A model generated the notes under the pieces. The model worked only from the letters and a program-made list of their open reading frames with translations. It did not search any database and was not told where the DNA came from. The translations under genes were made by a program, and so were the position numbers. Positions 9,532 through 19,110 of a stretch of DNA of 64,000 bases are shown here, one piece after another. Each line of letters starts with the position of its first letter. The stretch's first letter is position 1. Origin of the DNA: CAWFFV01 sp963814985 (lineage in GTDB: Bacteria > Chloroflexota > Ktedonobacteria > Ktedonobacterales > Ktedonobacteraceae); the NCBI GenBank assembly GCA_963814985.1, contig CAWFFV010000002.1:62001-126000 (forward strand), read 5' to 3'.

Positions 9532-10563
9532 TTACAAACCAGCATTCCGATTGAGTAAAGGGTCTGCACCCAAGTTGGGTAGAGGTGACGAGACCGTCGC
9601 CAGGGCAGACATATACTGATCACTCAGTAACAGATTGCGTTGCCATTCCACTTGAGTTTGTAGTCCCATGCGTACAGAAGTGGTTGGAAGATAACCCAAC
9701 AACCTTTGAGCTTTACTAATGTCAGCAGCCGTAGAGCGCTGATCACCTATACGTGCCTTCATAAAGGTGATTTGGGGTAATGTTTCAGTCAACTCTGCAA
9801 CTATCTCCACAGTTTGATTGAGTGCCACAACCTCTCCACCACCAAGATTGAATATCTCACCAACACTCTGCTGACGCTTTTCAAAGGCAAGCAGAATCCC
9901 ATGTACACAGTCGGTAATGAAGGTATTACTACGACTCTGTTGACCATCTCCATAGATCGTGATTGGTTCATTACGCAATAACGCCCGAATAAACATATGG
10001 TATGCCATATCAGGACGCTGTCTTGGCCCATAGACAGAAAAAAAGCGTAGGATTGTTAGAGGTAAATCAAAGTTTTCTGCATATGCCTGACATAAATGCT
10101 CAGCACTTAATTTGGTAACTCCGTATGGGGAGAATGGAGCGAGTGATGATTCTTCTCCACCAGTAGCAAAGCGCCCATAAACCGACGAGGTCGAGCCATA
10201 AATAAAATGTTTAATCTTGTTTAGACGTGTTGCTTCTAATAAGCGCTGTGTTGCTTCTACATTACAGGTGAGATACATAGTAAAATCATGCCAGCTGCGC
10301 ACCAGTCCGGCCATAGCCGCCAGATGAAACACCACATCAACGCCTTCTAACAAAGTAGTTAATTCGTCCAGGCGTAAATCGATTTCATAAAAAGTGAAAC
10401 CGGGAACACCGTGCAAAGATCGTAGATTACGCTCCTTCACTTTTCGCGGGTAATAGGGAATGAAGGCATCAACGCCTATTACGTTGTGCCCCCTGGCAAG
10501 TAACGACTCACATAAATGAGATCCAATGAATCCGGCAGCACCAGTAACCAGACACTTCGACAT
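9532..10563 (-). CDS. NAD-dependent nucleotide-sugar epimerase/dehydratase
   Basis: An extended short-chain dehydrogenase with the Rossmann motif TGAAGFIGSH at the N-terminus and the catalytic YGVTK around residue 145 after a conserved STSSVYG. The family interconverts UDP-sugars; UDP-glucuronate or UDP-glucose 4-epimerase is the closest guess, but substrate cannot be read from the sequence. An ATG seven codons further upstream is possible, but only the ATG at 10563 has an AGAGGG site at proper distance. It is the first gene of the minus-strand operon, so it supplies a precursor for the downstream glycosyltransferases. Length is normal for the family. Confidence 0.87.
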   Translation of the reverse strand: MSKCLVTGAAGFIGSHLCESLLARGHNVIGVDAFIPYYPRKVKERNLRSLHGVPGFTFYEIDLRLDELTTLLEGVDVVFHLAAMAGLVRSWHDFTMYLTCNVEATQRLLEATRLNKIKHFIYGSTSSVYGRFATGGEESSLAPFSPYGVTKLSAEHLCQAYAENFDLPLTILRFFSVYGPRQRPDMAYHMFIRALLRNEPITIYGDGQQSRSNTFITDCVHGILLAFEKRQQSVGEIFNLGGGEVVALNQTVEIVAELTETLPQITFMKARIGDQRSTAADISKAQRLLGYLPTTSVRMGLQTQVEWQRNLLLSDQYMSALATVSSPLPNLGADPLLNRNAGL

Positions 10564-10810
10564 ATCCTCAATCCCTCTCAACATAACATCTGGGAACGAT
10601 CTTCTAAGGCGTTCCGCAACGAAATTCTGCTTGCTAACTTTCCAAGATACTTTAATTTATTCCAAATTTGATATGTAAATTCCTCTCACCTTTTACAACG
10701 CTTATTTTGAATATATGGTAACATAAATACATAAATACATATACATAAATATGCAAAGATTTATTACATAATTTTACTAATTTATCATAAAATATTTATA
10801 AACTACATAG

Positions 10811-10840
10811 TTTACAGAGCACGATGAATTATGCTAAAAT
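10811..10840 (+). promoter_or_regulatory. Predicted sigma-70 promoter for the sugar transferase
   Basis: TTTACA (10811-10816) and TAAAAT (10835-10840) are 18 bases apart, about 60 bases before the sugar transferase start. They lie in the AT-rich 340-base gap between the divergent polysaccharide operons. That gap holds no gene and should also carry the minus-strand operon promoter, which I could not place with confidence. Confidence 0.4.
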
Positions 10841-10902
10841 AAGCCCTACAAAAAGATGTTGCCTTGTGTGGTATCAAATTTGTTATGTGGAGAGGGGATG
10901 TA

Positions 10903-11580
10903 ATGGTTACACAGACAACACATTTTCAGCAGATCGTCCAGATAGATATACGCTATTTGCGCCTTAAACGCTTCCTTGACATAGTCTTTACTTTACTCAT
11001 CCTGCTTCCTCTCTGTATTGTCACCCTCATTGTGGCGGTGCTGATACGGCTAGACTCGGCAGGACCTGTTTTTTATCGTCAGAAACGCGTGGGATTGAAT
11101 GGAAAAGAGTTTTTTATGTATAAGTTCCGTTCAATGTACCAAAACAACGATGATGCTCTTCATCGAGCTGCCATTATGCGTTACCTGAACAATCAAGCAT
11201 TAAGCACCTCAGCCAACACCCAGATGGCCTATAAATGCACCGATGACCCACGCATTACCAGAGTGGGGAAGTTTTTGCGGAAAACCAGTATTGATGAGTT
11301 GCCACAATTTTTCAATATCTTGCGAGGAGAGATGACACTTGTTGGTCCACGCCCTTCACTTCCCTACGAAGTCGAACTTTACAGTTCACATGATCGACTA
11401 CGCCTATGCGGGAAGCCAGGGCTGACAGGTCATTGGCAAATCTATGGGCGTAGTCGCGTGCCTTTCCAGACTATGGTTGAGATGGATATTGCTTACTTAC
11501 AACGACAATCGTTTAAAGAGGATCTCAAGCTTATTGTTCTCACTGTTCCCGTTATGCTCCAGGGCCACGGAGCGGCATAA
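10903..11580 (+). CDS. Polyprenyl-phosphate sugar-1-phosphate transferase (initiating)
   Basis: A bacterial sugar transferase of the WbaP/WcaJ catalytic-domain type. It links the first sugar phosphate to undecaprenyl phosphate and so starts each polysaccharide repeat unit. One hydrophobic segment (about residues 28-50) anchors it. The catalytic block follows: YRQKRVG, FRSM, then RKTSIDELPQFFNIL with the conserved Asp-Glu pair, and LVGPRP. At about 225 residues it is the short form without the extra N-terminal membrane domain. The ATG at 10903 is preferred over a TTG at 10864 because GGAGAGGGG sits five bases before it. It is divergent from the polysaccharide operon and ends in a strong terminator. 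Confidence 0.9.
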   Translation: MVTQTTHFQQIVQIDIRYLRLKRFLDIVFTLLILLPLCIVTLIVAVLIRLDSAGPVFYRQKRVGLNGKEFFMYKFRSMYQNNDDALHRAAIMRYLNNQALSTSANTQMAYKCTDDPRITRVGKFLRKTSIDELPQFFNILRGEMTLVGPRPSLPYEVELYSSHDRLRLCGKPGLTGHWQIYGRSRVPFQTMVEMDIAYLQRQSFKEDLKLIVLTVPVMLQGHGAA

Positions 11581-11590
11581 GAGGAGAGAG

Positions 11591-11641
11591 AAAGAAACAG
11601 GATTGCAAAGGGCGACTTGCCCTTTGCAATCCTGTTTCTTT
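11591..11641 (+). terminator. Rho-independent terminator after the sugar transferase
   Basis: A perfect 23-bp stem (11591-11613 with 11619-11641) and a 5-base loop GACTT begin ten bases after the stop codon. The right arm ends in a T run. It separates the polysaccharide locus from the next regulated operon. Confidence 0.9.
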
Positions 11642-11652
11642 TACGACAATAC

Positions 11653-11681
11653 TTGACATTTGCCATTGCTCACCTTATAAT
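11653..11681 (+). promoter_or_regulatory. Consensus sigma-70 promoter of the SPFH operon
   Basis: TTGACA (11653-11658), a 17-base spacer and TATAAT (11676-11681) match the sigma-70 consensus at every position. The downstream palindrome overlaps the last base of the -10, the arrangement expected of a strong promoter held in check by a repressor. Confidence 0.8.
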
Positions 11682-11701
11682 TAGTGTATCAAATACACTA
11701 A
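11681..11701. promoter_or_regulatory. Palindromic operator TTAGTGTA-N5-TACACTAA (site 1)
   Basis: Eight-base arms at 11681-11688 and 11694-11701 are perfect complements around a 5-base spacer; symmetry extends one base further inward. It covers the transcription start region of the SPFH operon. The same arms and spacing occur at 22353-22373 before the NrtR-type regulator, which is therefore the likely repressor. The assignment is inferred from the shared site. Confidence 0.7.
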
Positions 11702-11724
11702 TTTAATAGCGTAAGGAGCATCAC

Positions 11725-12588
11725 ATGGCACTCCTTGGATACTTTAAATCTGAACCCACAGAATACATATTCGCATCTTCCAATGGCTCGATCTTTCGAC
11801 AGGGTACAGGCCAGGCATTCTGGTACTGGGGTCCCAGCACCTCGATCACACTTGTTTCAACTTCGACAACTGACGCACCGTTTGTGTTTAACGAAACTAC
11901 AGGTAATTTTCAGGCTGTCACTCTCCAGGGACAAATCACATATCGCATCATTGATCCTGAAACCATCTCAAAGCTACTCAACTTCACCATCGACCCAGGG
12001 ACACATCAGTATCACTCCGAAGACCCAACACAACTCAATCAACGCATCGTTAATGTTGTACAGATGCATACACGTAAAGAGTTACAACAGCTTGCCCTCG
12101 AAGAAGCACTACGCAGTTCGGAAAGCCTGGCACGCATTATACTCGCTCGTATTCAGGAAGAGCAAGTGCTATCCGCAATGGGCATCGAGTGTATGAGTCT
12201 GTTTTTTACAGCAATTAAAGCAACACCAGAGATGACAAAAGCACTGGAAGCAGAGTACCGCGAGGCATTGCAGAAGCGTGCAGATCAGGCAATCTACTTG
12301 CGTCGGGCCGATGCCGTCGAGCAAGAACGTAAGATCAAACAGAATGAACTCTCCACAGCAGTAGATCTCGAACAGCGCCGCCAGGAACTGGTCAATCTGC
12401 AAGGTGAAAACGCTCGCAAACAAGCCGAGTTTGACGCCGAGGCCACACGTATCCAGCTTACACCCTATCAGACACTTGAAGCACGTCTGGTGCTTGCGCT
12501 TGCCTTCCGTGACCTGGCCGAGAATGCGCAGAAAATTGGCAATTTGACGATTACATCGGAGATTCTCGAACAACTTCTGAATAAATAA
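11725..12588 (+). CDS. SPFH/Band 7 domain protein
   Basis: A 287-residue SPFH (stomatin/prohibitin/flotillin-like) protein. The beta-rich Band 7 core spans about residues 15-165, with the family-like segment LQGQITYRIIDPE, followed by a long charged helix (about 165-245, rich in E, Q, R and A) likely to drive oligomerisation. There is no convincing membrane segment, so it may be cytosolic or peripherally bound. AAGGAG lies six bases before the ATG. It is followed 160 bases later by a NAD-kinase-like gene, and the pair sits behind the consensus promoter and operator. That context suggests a scaffold role in an NAD(P)- or ADP-ribose-responsive pathway. This is inferred from regulation and gene order only. 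Confidence 0.8.
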   Translation: MALLGYFKSEPTEYIFASSNGSIFRQGTGQAFWYWGPSTSITLVSTSTTDAPFVFNETTGNFQAVTLQGQITYRIIDPETISKLLNFTIDPGTHQYHSEDPTQLNQRIVNVVQMHTRKELQQLALEEALRSSESLARIILARIQEEQVLSAMGIECMSLFFTAIKATPEMTKALEAEYREALQKRADQAIYLRRADAVEQERKIKQNELSTAVDLEQRRQELVNLQGENARKQAEFDAEATRIQLTPYQTLEARLVLALAFRDLAENAQKIGNLTITSEILEQLLNK

Positions 12589-12748
12589 GACTTTTCATAA
12601 TCTAGTCTGTATAGCGGGAGTGAAGAAGAGGGCAACCCTATGCTTCCCTTAATCCACCCCCGCTAACAGGATTGATGAACCGAGAAGAGTGAGGCAAACC
12701 ATAGCCCTCCCGATCTAACAGGCGCTCTACCCGTAAAGGATTTAGATC

Positions 12749-13777
12749 ATGTCATCTATACTAAAGAAGAATACACGCAATAGCCCACAAGCTCGCCCGG
12801 TCAATCGCCAGATATCTCCTGTGAATTATGATATACCTGAGATTGAACGTGTGGTGGTGGTTACAAAAAAAACGGCACTTGAAGACCTTGTTAATCGTAT
12901 GAATTCCAAGTCACAAGCCAAGTTTTACCTGCAACAGAACAGCGTCTCTTTTACAGAATATGAGCATGGCGATGTACAGTATCAGCGAGCAGTCGAGAAA
13001 ATCAAGCAACAGATTCCCCATACAATCAAACAGCAATTCATCGATCGCGACTTTCTCCCTACCTACCAATTTGGTGAACGCGATCTGGTGATCACGGTTG
13101 GTCCAGATGGGTTAGTTATTAATACAGCCAAGTATCTAACGACACAGCCCATTCTTGCCATCAATCCTGATCCCGAGCGTATTGATGGGGTGTTAATACC
13201 TTTCTCTTTCAAGGAGCTGGGAACCTGGCTTGAACATGCATTACGTGGCAATGTAAATATTACACGAGTATCAATGGCAAAAGCCACACTTAATGATGGC
13301 CAGGTATTATATGGCGTCAATGATCTGTTTATCGGTCCACGCTCCCACAGTTCGGCCCGCTACTTACTGGAGTTTGCAGGTCGACAGGAGCAACAAAGTT
13401 CAAGCGGTATCATTGTCTCGACAGGAGCAGGCTGTACCGGCTGGTTGAGTTCAATCACCCTTGGTGCCTGGTATACTATGCAGCATTTTGGGGCCGTTTC
13501 GGGCAATCCACCAAACATAGACCAACTCGCGCTAGGCTGGGAATCCGATCGGCTCTGGTTCACCGTACGTGAGCCATTCCTCTCCAAGACCACTCAGGCT
13601 AATATTGTTTTTGGTCAGATTGCGCCCGGCCAGGAACTTGTGATTACCTCACAGATGCCTGATTACGGTGTTATCTTCAGTGATGGCATTGAAACGGATT
13701 ATCTGGCATTCAATTCTGGCTTTATTGCACAAGTCGGGCTGGCAGAACGAAAGGCACATCTGATTACGCGAGGATAA
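12749..13777 (+). CDS. Divergent NAD kinase-family protein
   Basis: The 342-residue protein keeps the outline of ATP-NAD kinases. The nucleotide-binding GGDGT element appears as VGPDGLV (about residue 117), followed by AINPDPER, then GVNDLFIG in the place of the family's NE(D/A) segment, and GIIVSTGAGCTGW in the place of the conserved STPTGSTAY-type loop. The C-terminal half is beta-rich as in NAD kinases. The first glycine of GGDG and several loop residues are changed, so NAD phosphorylation is not assured; it may bind a related nucleotide or act as a sensor. AAAGGA lies eight bases before the ATG. It is probably co-transcribed with the SPFH gene. Confidence 0.65.
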   Translation: MSSILKKNTRNSPQARPVNRQISPVNYDIPEIERVVVVTKKTALEDLVNRMNSKSQAKFYLQQNSVSFTEYEHGDVQYQRAVEKIKQQIPHTIKQQFIDRDFLPTYQFGERDLVITVGPDGLVINTAKYLTTQPILAINPDPERIDGVLIPFSFKELGTWLEHALRGNVNITRVSMAKATLNDGQVLYGVNDLFIGPRSHSSARYLLEFAGRQEQQSSSGIIVSTGAGCTGWLSSITLGAWYTMQHFGAVSGNPPNIDQLALGWESDRLWFTVREPFLSKTTQANIVFGQIAPGQELVITSQMPDYGVIFSDGIETDYLAFNSGFIAQVGLAERKAHLITRG

Positions 13778-13892
13778 AGCGACTTCTGACCCTCTTTTCA
13801 GATATTCTAACATGCTATAATACTATAATGTTCACAACAGAAAACACATGGTACACCATCATCTGGCAATCCGATGATGATGCGAGCAAGAG

Positions 13893-15403
13893 ATGGATAT
13901 AGTTTTTACAGATAACGCGGGGAAAAGCGATACCACTGGATTATGGCCCATTTATTGCGAACGCAGACAATTACTTATCACCTTACGTCAGGCTTCTCAG
14001 CGTGCAGTGCGCACAGGACACAATGTGCTGGCGAGCTTTTCCCAACCAGTCGAGCCGTGCAATCCGAAACACATTTTTACAGCTTTCCAGCTTCTGGAAA
14101 TAGGGGAGAGTTTCTTCTGGGAGCAGCCAGCAGAACACAAAACACTGGTGAGGAGTAGGCACCACCACCACCATTGAAACCACTGGAACCTCTTGCTTCA
14201 CTACGGAGCGACAACCACCTGGCATAACTTACATGATAATGCTGTGATCAGATATGCCCCAGGAGAGGTACCGGCTCATAATGATGGGCCTCTACTCTTC
14301 GGGGGCTTTGCATTTGATCCCCTCCCACTCTCATACTCAACTTTGGGAAGGCTTTCCCAATGGATTGCTTATCTTGCCACGCTTGCTCTTTAACAGTAAT
14401 GGCAACTATGCCGCACTTACAATCAATACAATAATTCACGCCCACGATGATATAGAGCGTTGCACCGATGAAATCATTAGCTGTCTTAAAAGCGCTTGAG
14501 TGTTCTGGTAGGACGATATACCAACATATCCGCAGCAGGCAAGCGGATCAAATCAGCAGGCACATCTTGTAGTGCATAGACTCGTGCCAGCAGATGAGTG
14601 GATCGAGACAGGTAGCTAACACAATACAAAAAATTCAGCATGGCACATATCAGAAGGTTGTGCTAGCCCGAGGAGTCCAGGTAGAGCTAAATGAAACAGA
14701 AAGCATTGATATAGGGGCTACACTTCACCAGACTACGCGAAAGTTACCCAGGAGCCTGCATCTTTGCAATACAGCACCGGGATACCATTATTTTGTAGGA
14801 GCTACCCCTGAGCAACTCGTTCTGGCACAGAATGGACATCTACAGACGATGGCATTGGCGGGATCAGCACCACGCGGTAAGACAGAGGAGGAAGATAGAC
14901 TGCTTTGGTACAGAACTTTTACTCAGTGAAAAAAATAAAGAAGAGCACGAAATCGTAGTAGCAATGATACGTGATACTCTGAACAACCTTCTGCTCAAGA
15001 GGTAATAGTAACTAAGTACCCCACAACTACTGCAACTCAAGAATATCCAACATCTGAAAACCCCCATCTTCGGGCAACTTCTTCCTGGACATAGCATTCT
15101 CGATGCTGTTCAAAGTCTGCATCCAACTCCAGCAGTCGGCGGTTTTTCCGTCAAGCAGCACTTGAAGCAATACGTGCTGACTGAGAATTTGGATCGTGGC
15201 TGGTATGCTGGTCCTATCGGGTGGATCGATGGCAATGGCAACGGCGAATTTGCAGTAGCACTACGGTCTGCATTAATCAAGGGTAATAAGGCAATGCTCT
15301 TTGTGGGATGTGGTATCGTTGCCAATTCTCATCCTGAAGAGAGTATGCTGAATCATGTTTAAAGCTGCATGTTATGTTACGTGGACTGGGTAGCGAAGAT
15401 TGA
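13893..15403 (+). pseudogene. menF: Isochorismate synthase MenF, multiply frameshifted
   Basis: MenF converts chorismate to isochorismate, the first step of menaquinone synthesis. Family segments are recognisable in all three frames: GPLLFGGFAFDP near 14285, YQKVVLARGVQVE near 14650, VGATPEQLVLAQ near 14795, AGSAPRGKTEEEDR near 14855, LDRGWYAGPIGWIDGNG near 15195, and the ending LRGLGSED with a stop at 15401-15403. Frame changes are needed at about ten places (for example 14150, 14205, 14330, 14735, 14795, 14905, 15145, 15185, 15340). Residue conservation is excellent between breaks, so sequencing indels are more plausible than old decay. The start ATG 13893 follows TATAAT-like boxes near 13815. 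It leads the menF-D-H-B-E operon. Confidence 0.85.
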
Positions 15404-15414
15404 GGAAGTAAAGC

Positions 15415-17254
15415 ATGTCAAGGATATCCACTGAACCGCTGGACAATACAAATCCCACGTATGTCTATGTGAGTGCTTTGTTGATGAGTTACAACGCTGC
15501 GGAGTGCACAATGTTGTGATCTGCCCAGGGTCACGTTCGACGCCACTGGCAATGACCTTTGCCGCACAATCTGGTATTCGCACCTGTGGATGCATATAGA
15601 CGAACGTTCAGCAGCGTTCTTTGGGCTAGGTATGGCAAAGCGACTCGGTCAACCTGTTGCTTTACTATGTACCTCAGGGACGGCAGCAGCAAATTTTATG
15701 CCAGCGATCGTTGAAGCCAAATTAACGCATATTCCCTTGCTAGTACTGACAGCAGACCGCCCTCACGAATTACGTGATTGTGGTGCGCCACAGGCTATCG
15801 ACCAAATCGACTTTATGGTTCCCATGTGAAATGGTTTGTCGATGTGGCTCTACCAGAAGCTACCAATACAGCATTGCGCTATATTCGCACTATCGCAGAC
15901 CGGGCAGTCGCGCTCACACAAGCAATTCCCTCTGGACCCGTTCATCTCAATATGCCTTTCCGCGAACCACTCACACCAGAAACACTACCCAACCAACCTC
16001 TACCCCCACCAACACAACGAGATCCCATCGCCTGGTATGGGCACACTAACAATACACCTTATATCGCTGTCAACGATACATCATTGACTTCAGCCTCTGC
16101 CACAGAAATCAGGCATCTGACAAACACGCTCAGCACAACGCCGCGTGGCCTCATTATTGCAGGTCCATACGATAGCCCTGCTCTGGCGGCACCACTGATA
16201 CAAATGGCACATCGCCTCGGATATCCCATTCTCGCTGACCCACTTTCGCAGTTACGTTGTGGTGATCTTGATCATACATCTGTTCTTTCTAGCTACGATG
16301 CCTTTCTCCGTATCAACTCCTTTGTAGAAGAAGTAGCTCCCAGGTTAGTGCTGCGTTTTGGGGCCGTACCAACTTCTAAGCCCTTACAGCTTTATTTGAA
16401 GCATCATGCAACATGTCCACAGATAGTCATCGATGGACACGCGGCTGGGAGGAACCTACTCAACTTGCGACAAGGCTTATACATGCAGATCCTGTTACTC
16501 TCTGCAAAGAGATCTTTGCGCTATTGGAAGGTCACAGTGGAGAAGTAGATGCTCAACGGCACACAGACGAGAAATGGCTCGCCATCTGGCAACAGGCTGA
16601 CCAGGTAACCAGGCAAACTCTACAAACAGCCATCCAGGATTTTCAACAACCTTTTGAGGGACGCATCTTCACCGAACTGGCTGAGATGCTACCAGATGGC
16701 GCAACACTATATGTAGGAAATAGTATGCCAGTGCGTGACCTGGATACTTTTTTCTGGTGCAGTGAACGCCGCTTACGCATCCTGGCTAACCGGGGAGCAA
16801 ATGGCATTGATGGTGTGATTTCAGCGCATTGGGAGCCAGTGCAGCAACGGAGCAACAAGAAGTAACTGTTCTGGTCATAGGTGATCTTTCGTTTTTCCAC
16901 GATCTCAATGGTTTACTTGCCGCCCGTTTGTACCAACTCAACCTGATAATTCTCCTGGTGAATAATGATGGTGGCGGTATCTTCTCCTTCTTGCCACAAT
17001 CCGCCTACCCGGAGCATTTTGAACAACTCTTTGGCACGCCAACCGGACTGGATTTTCGTCCCGTCATCCAAATGTTTGGAGGAACATTTCAACATACCAA
17101 AACCTGGGAGGAGTTCCGCAAGTTCTTCAAGCATGGAATTGATAATGGTGGGTTACATGTCATTGAGGTTCCAACAGAGCGTACCAGCAATGTAACCATG
17201 CACCGTCATCTCTGGCAGATCGTCGATCATGCCATCTCTGAACAGAGAAAGTGA
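15415..17254 (+). pseudogene. menD: SEPHCHC synthase MenD, frameshifted
   Basis: This ThDP enzyme joins isochorismate and 2-oxoglutarate to give SEPHCHC. The order of family blocks is complete: VVICPGSRSTPLA, HIDERSAAFFGLGMAKR, LLCTSGTAAANFMPA, the central domain, YVGNSMPVRD, and the ThDP/Mg segment ANRGANGIDG, IGDLSFFHDLNGL, NNDGGGIFSFLPQ. Five frame breaks, near 15475, 15590, 15815, 16435 and 16835, are each repaired by adding one base; the first lies in a T run. The start at 15415 has GAGGAAG just upstream and is 11 bases after menF. No internal stops remain in the repaired frame, which again points to indel errors. Confidence 0.87.
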
Positions 17255-17284
17255 CAGGCAGTGGAAAGATGATACCAGACAAAA

Positions 17285-18128
17285 ATGTCCCAGATAGTGA
17301 GTAAGCATATATCAGTCAACGGCATACAGATGCATGTTCTACTCCATAATACTATTACCAGAAAACAGCACACCCTGGTACTTCTCCACGGTTTTACTGG
17401 CAGCGCGATGGGCTGGAATAGCCTTCTCAACGATCTTGCAGGGCCTGATCTGCAAGTTATTGCCATTGATATGCCTGGTCACGGGCAATCTGATGCGCCA
17501 GCTACCCGGAACGTTACCGGATAGAACAATGTCAGGCGGATATTCTTGGTGTACTTCACAAGCTTGAAGTAGACAGGGATACAGCAATTTTGTCAGGTTA
17601 TTCAATGGGGGGACGTATTGCGCTGTATAGTGCGTTCTCGGGCTTCTTTCGTGCGCTTATCCTGGAGAGTGCTTCCCCAGGATTGGCAGATTCTACTGAG
17701 CGAGAACAACGACGTAACAGTGATATGCGCTTGCAGAGAGTATTGAGCGCGAGGGAGTGGCCACATTTGTGCAATATTGGGAAAAGCTTCCCTTGTTTGC
17801 CAGTCAGAGCAACCTATCAGCTAAGCAGCGAGAAGCCCTGCGGAGACAACGCCTGAATAATCGTGCCAGCGGATTAGCCAATAGTTTACGTGGTGTGGGC
17901 ACTGGAGTACAGCCCGCCCTGCATGATCAGTTACCCACGCTTGATCTCCCCGTACTCCTGATTACTGGGGAACTTGATCAGAAATTCTGTGGAATTGCCC
18001 GGCAGATGGCACAGCTGCTACCGCGAGCACAACTTTCTATCGTAGCTGGGGCTGGTCACACGGTCCATCTGGAACAGCCCACCGTTTTCGCTCGCCAGGT
18101 AAGGGAGTTCTGTTCAGCGGTGCTATAA
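17285..18128 (+). pseudogene. menH: MenH-type alpha/beta hydrolase (SHCHC synthase), frameshifted
   Basis: An alpha/beta hydrolase in the menH position between menD and menB; MenH removes pyruvate from SEPHCHC. It shows LLHGFTGSAMGWN (oxyanion loop), DMPGHGQSDAP, the nucleophile elbow GYSMGGR, the acid region LLITGELDQKF and the catalytic His in GAGHTVHLEQP. Two breaks, near 17510 (a missing G in a CCCGG context) and 17735, split it; one added base at each restores a single frame of about 281 residues. The catalytic Ser, Asp and His are all present in the reconstruction. Confidence 0.8.
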
Positions 18129-18191
18129 TATGCACAGGCAATTTTTTCAGAGATATACATATTTTTATCAACATATGAGGAGATAATCAAC

Positions 18192-19009
18192 ATGGCTGTT
18201 GAGTGGACAAGCGTCCGCGACTACAATGACATTATTTTTGAGAAGGCCTACGGAATGGGGAAGATTACTATCAATCGCCCAGAGGTCCATAATGCCTTCC
18301 GTCCAGAGACATTAACTGAACTGATCGATGCCTTCACCTTGTGCCGTGAGGACCCTGAGATTGGCGTGGTCATTTTTACCGGCAAGGGTATCAAGCTTTC
18401 TGCTCTGGCGGTGATCAGCGTGTACGAGGGGAAGGTGGCTATGTGGGCAACAATGGCGTTCCTCGCCTGAATGCGCTTGAACTGCAAAAGGTGATCAAGT
18501 ATCTACCCAAGCCAGTTATTGCAATGGTTGCTGGCTATGCTATTGGCGGTGGTCATGTATTGCATCTCCTCTGTGACCTGACGATTGCGGCAGATAACGC
18601 CAGATTTGGGCAGACGGGACCACGCGTGGGAAGCTTTGATGCTGGCTGGGGCGCGACTTATATGGCTCGTGTCGTCGGCCATAAGAAAGCTCGTGAAATC
18701 TGGTATCTATGCCGCCAGTATTCAGCTCAGGAAGCGCTGGATATGGGGCTGGTGAATAAAGTTGTGCCGCTGGCTCAGTTGGAAGAAGAGACAGTAGAGT
18801 GGGCACAGGAAATTCTGGAGAAAAGTCCGATTGCGCTGCGTTTCCTGAAATCAGCCTTTAATGCAGATACCGATGGCCTGGCAGGTATCCAGGAACTCGC
18901 AGGAAACGCAACCATGCTTTACTATATGACGGAAGAAGGGAAAGAGGGTAAAAACGCCTTTCTGGAGAAGCGTAAGCCAGATTTTTCCAGGTTCCCACGC
19001 TTACCTTAG
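18192..19009 (+). pseudogene. menB: 1,4-dihydroxy-2-naphthoyl-CoA synthase MenB, single frameshift
   Basis: A crotonase-fold enzyme that closes the naphthoquinol ring from o-succinylbenzoyl-CoA. Family blocks include KITINRPEVHNAFRPET, a CSGGDQRVRGEGGY segment, YAIGGGHVLHLLCDLTIAA, GPRVGSFDAG and WYLCRQYSAQEALDMGLVN. One base is missing near 18393, where a G restores GDQAFCSGGDQR. GAGGAG precedes the ATG. The length without the break, about 272 residues, is normal. Confidence 0.9.
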
Positions 19010-19110
19010 TTGCATACACCAACCTCACTCGCTATTCCGGCTACATAGCCAAGCAGGAAGAGCATCACTGAAGATGTAAAACAAGATAGTCGTATGTTGA
19101 GAGGCAAGAT

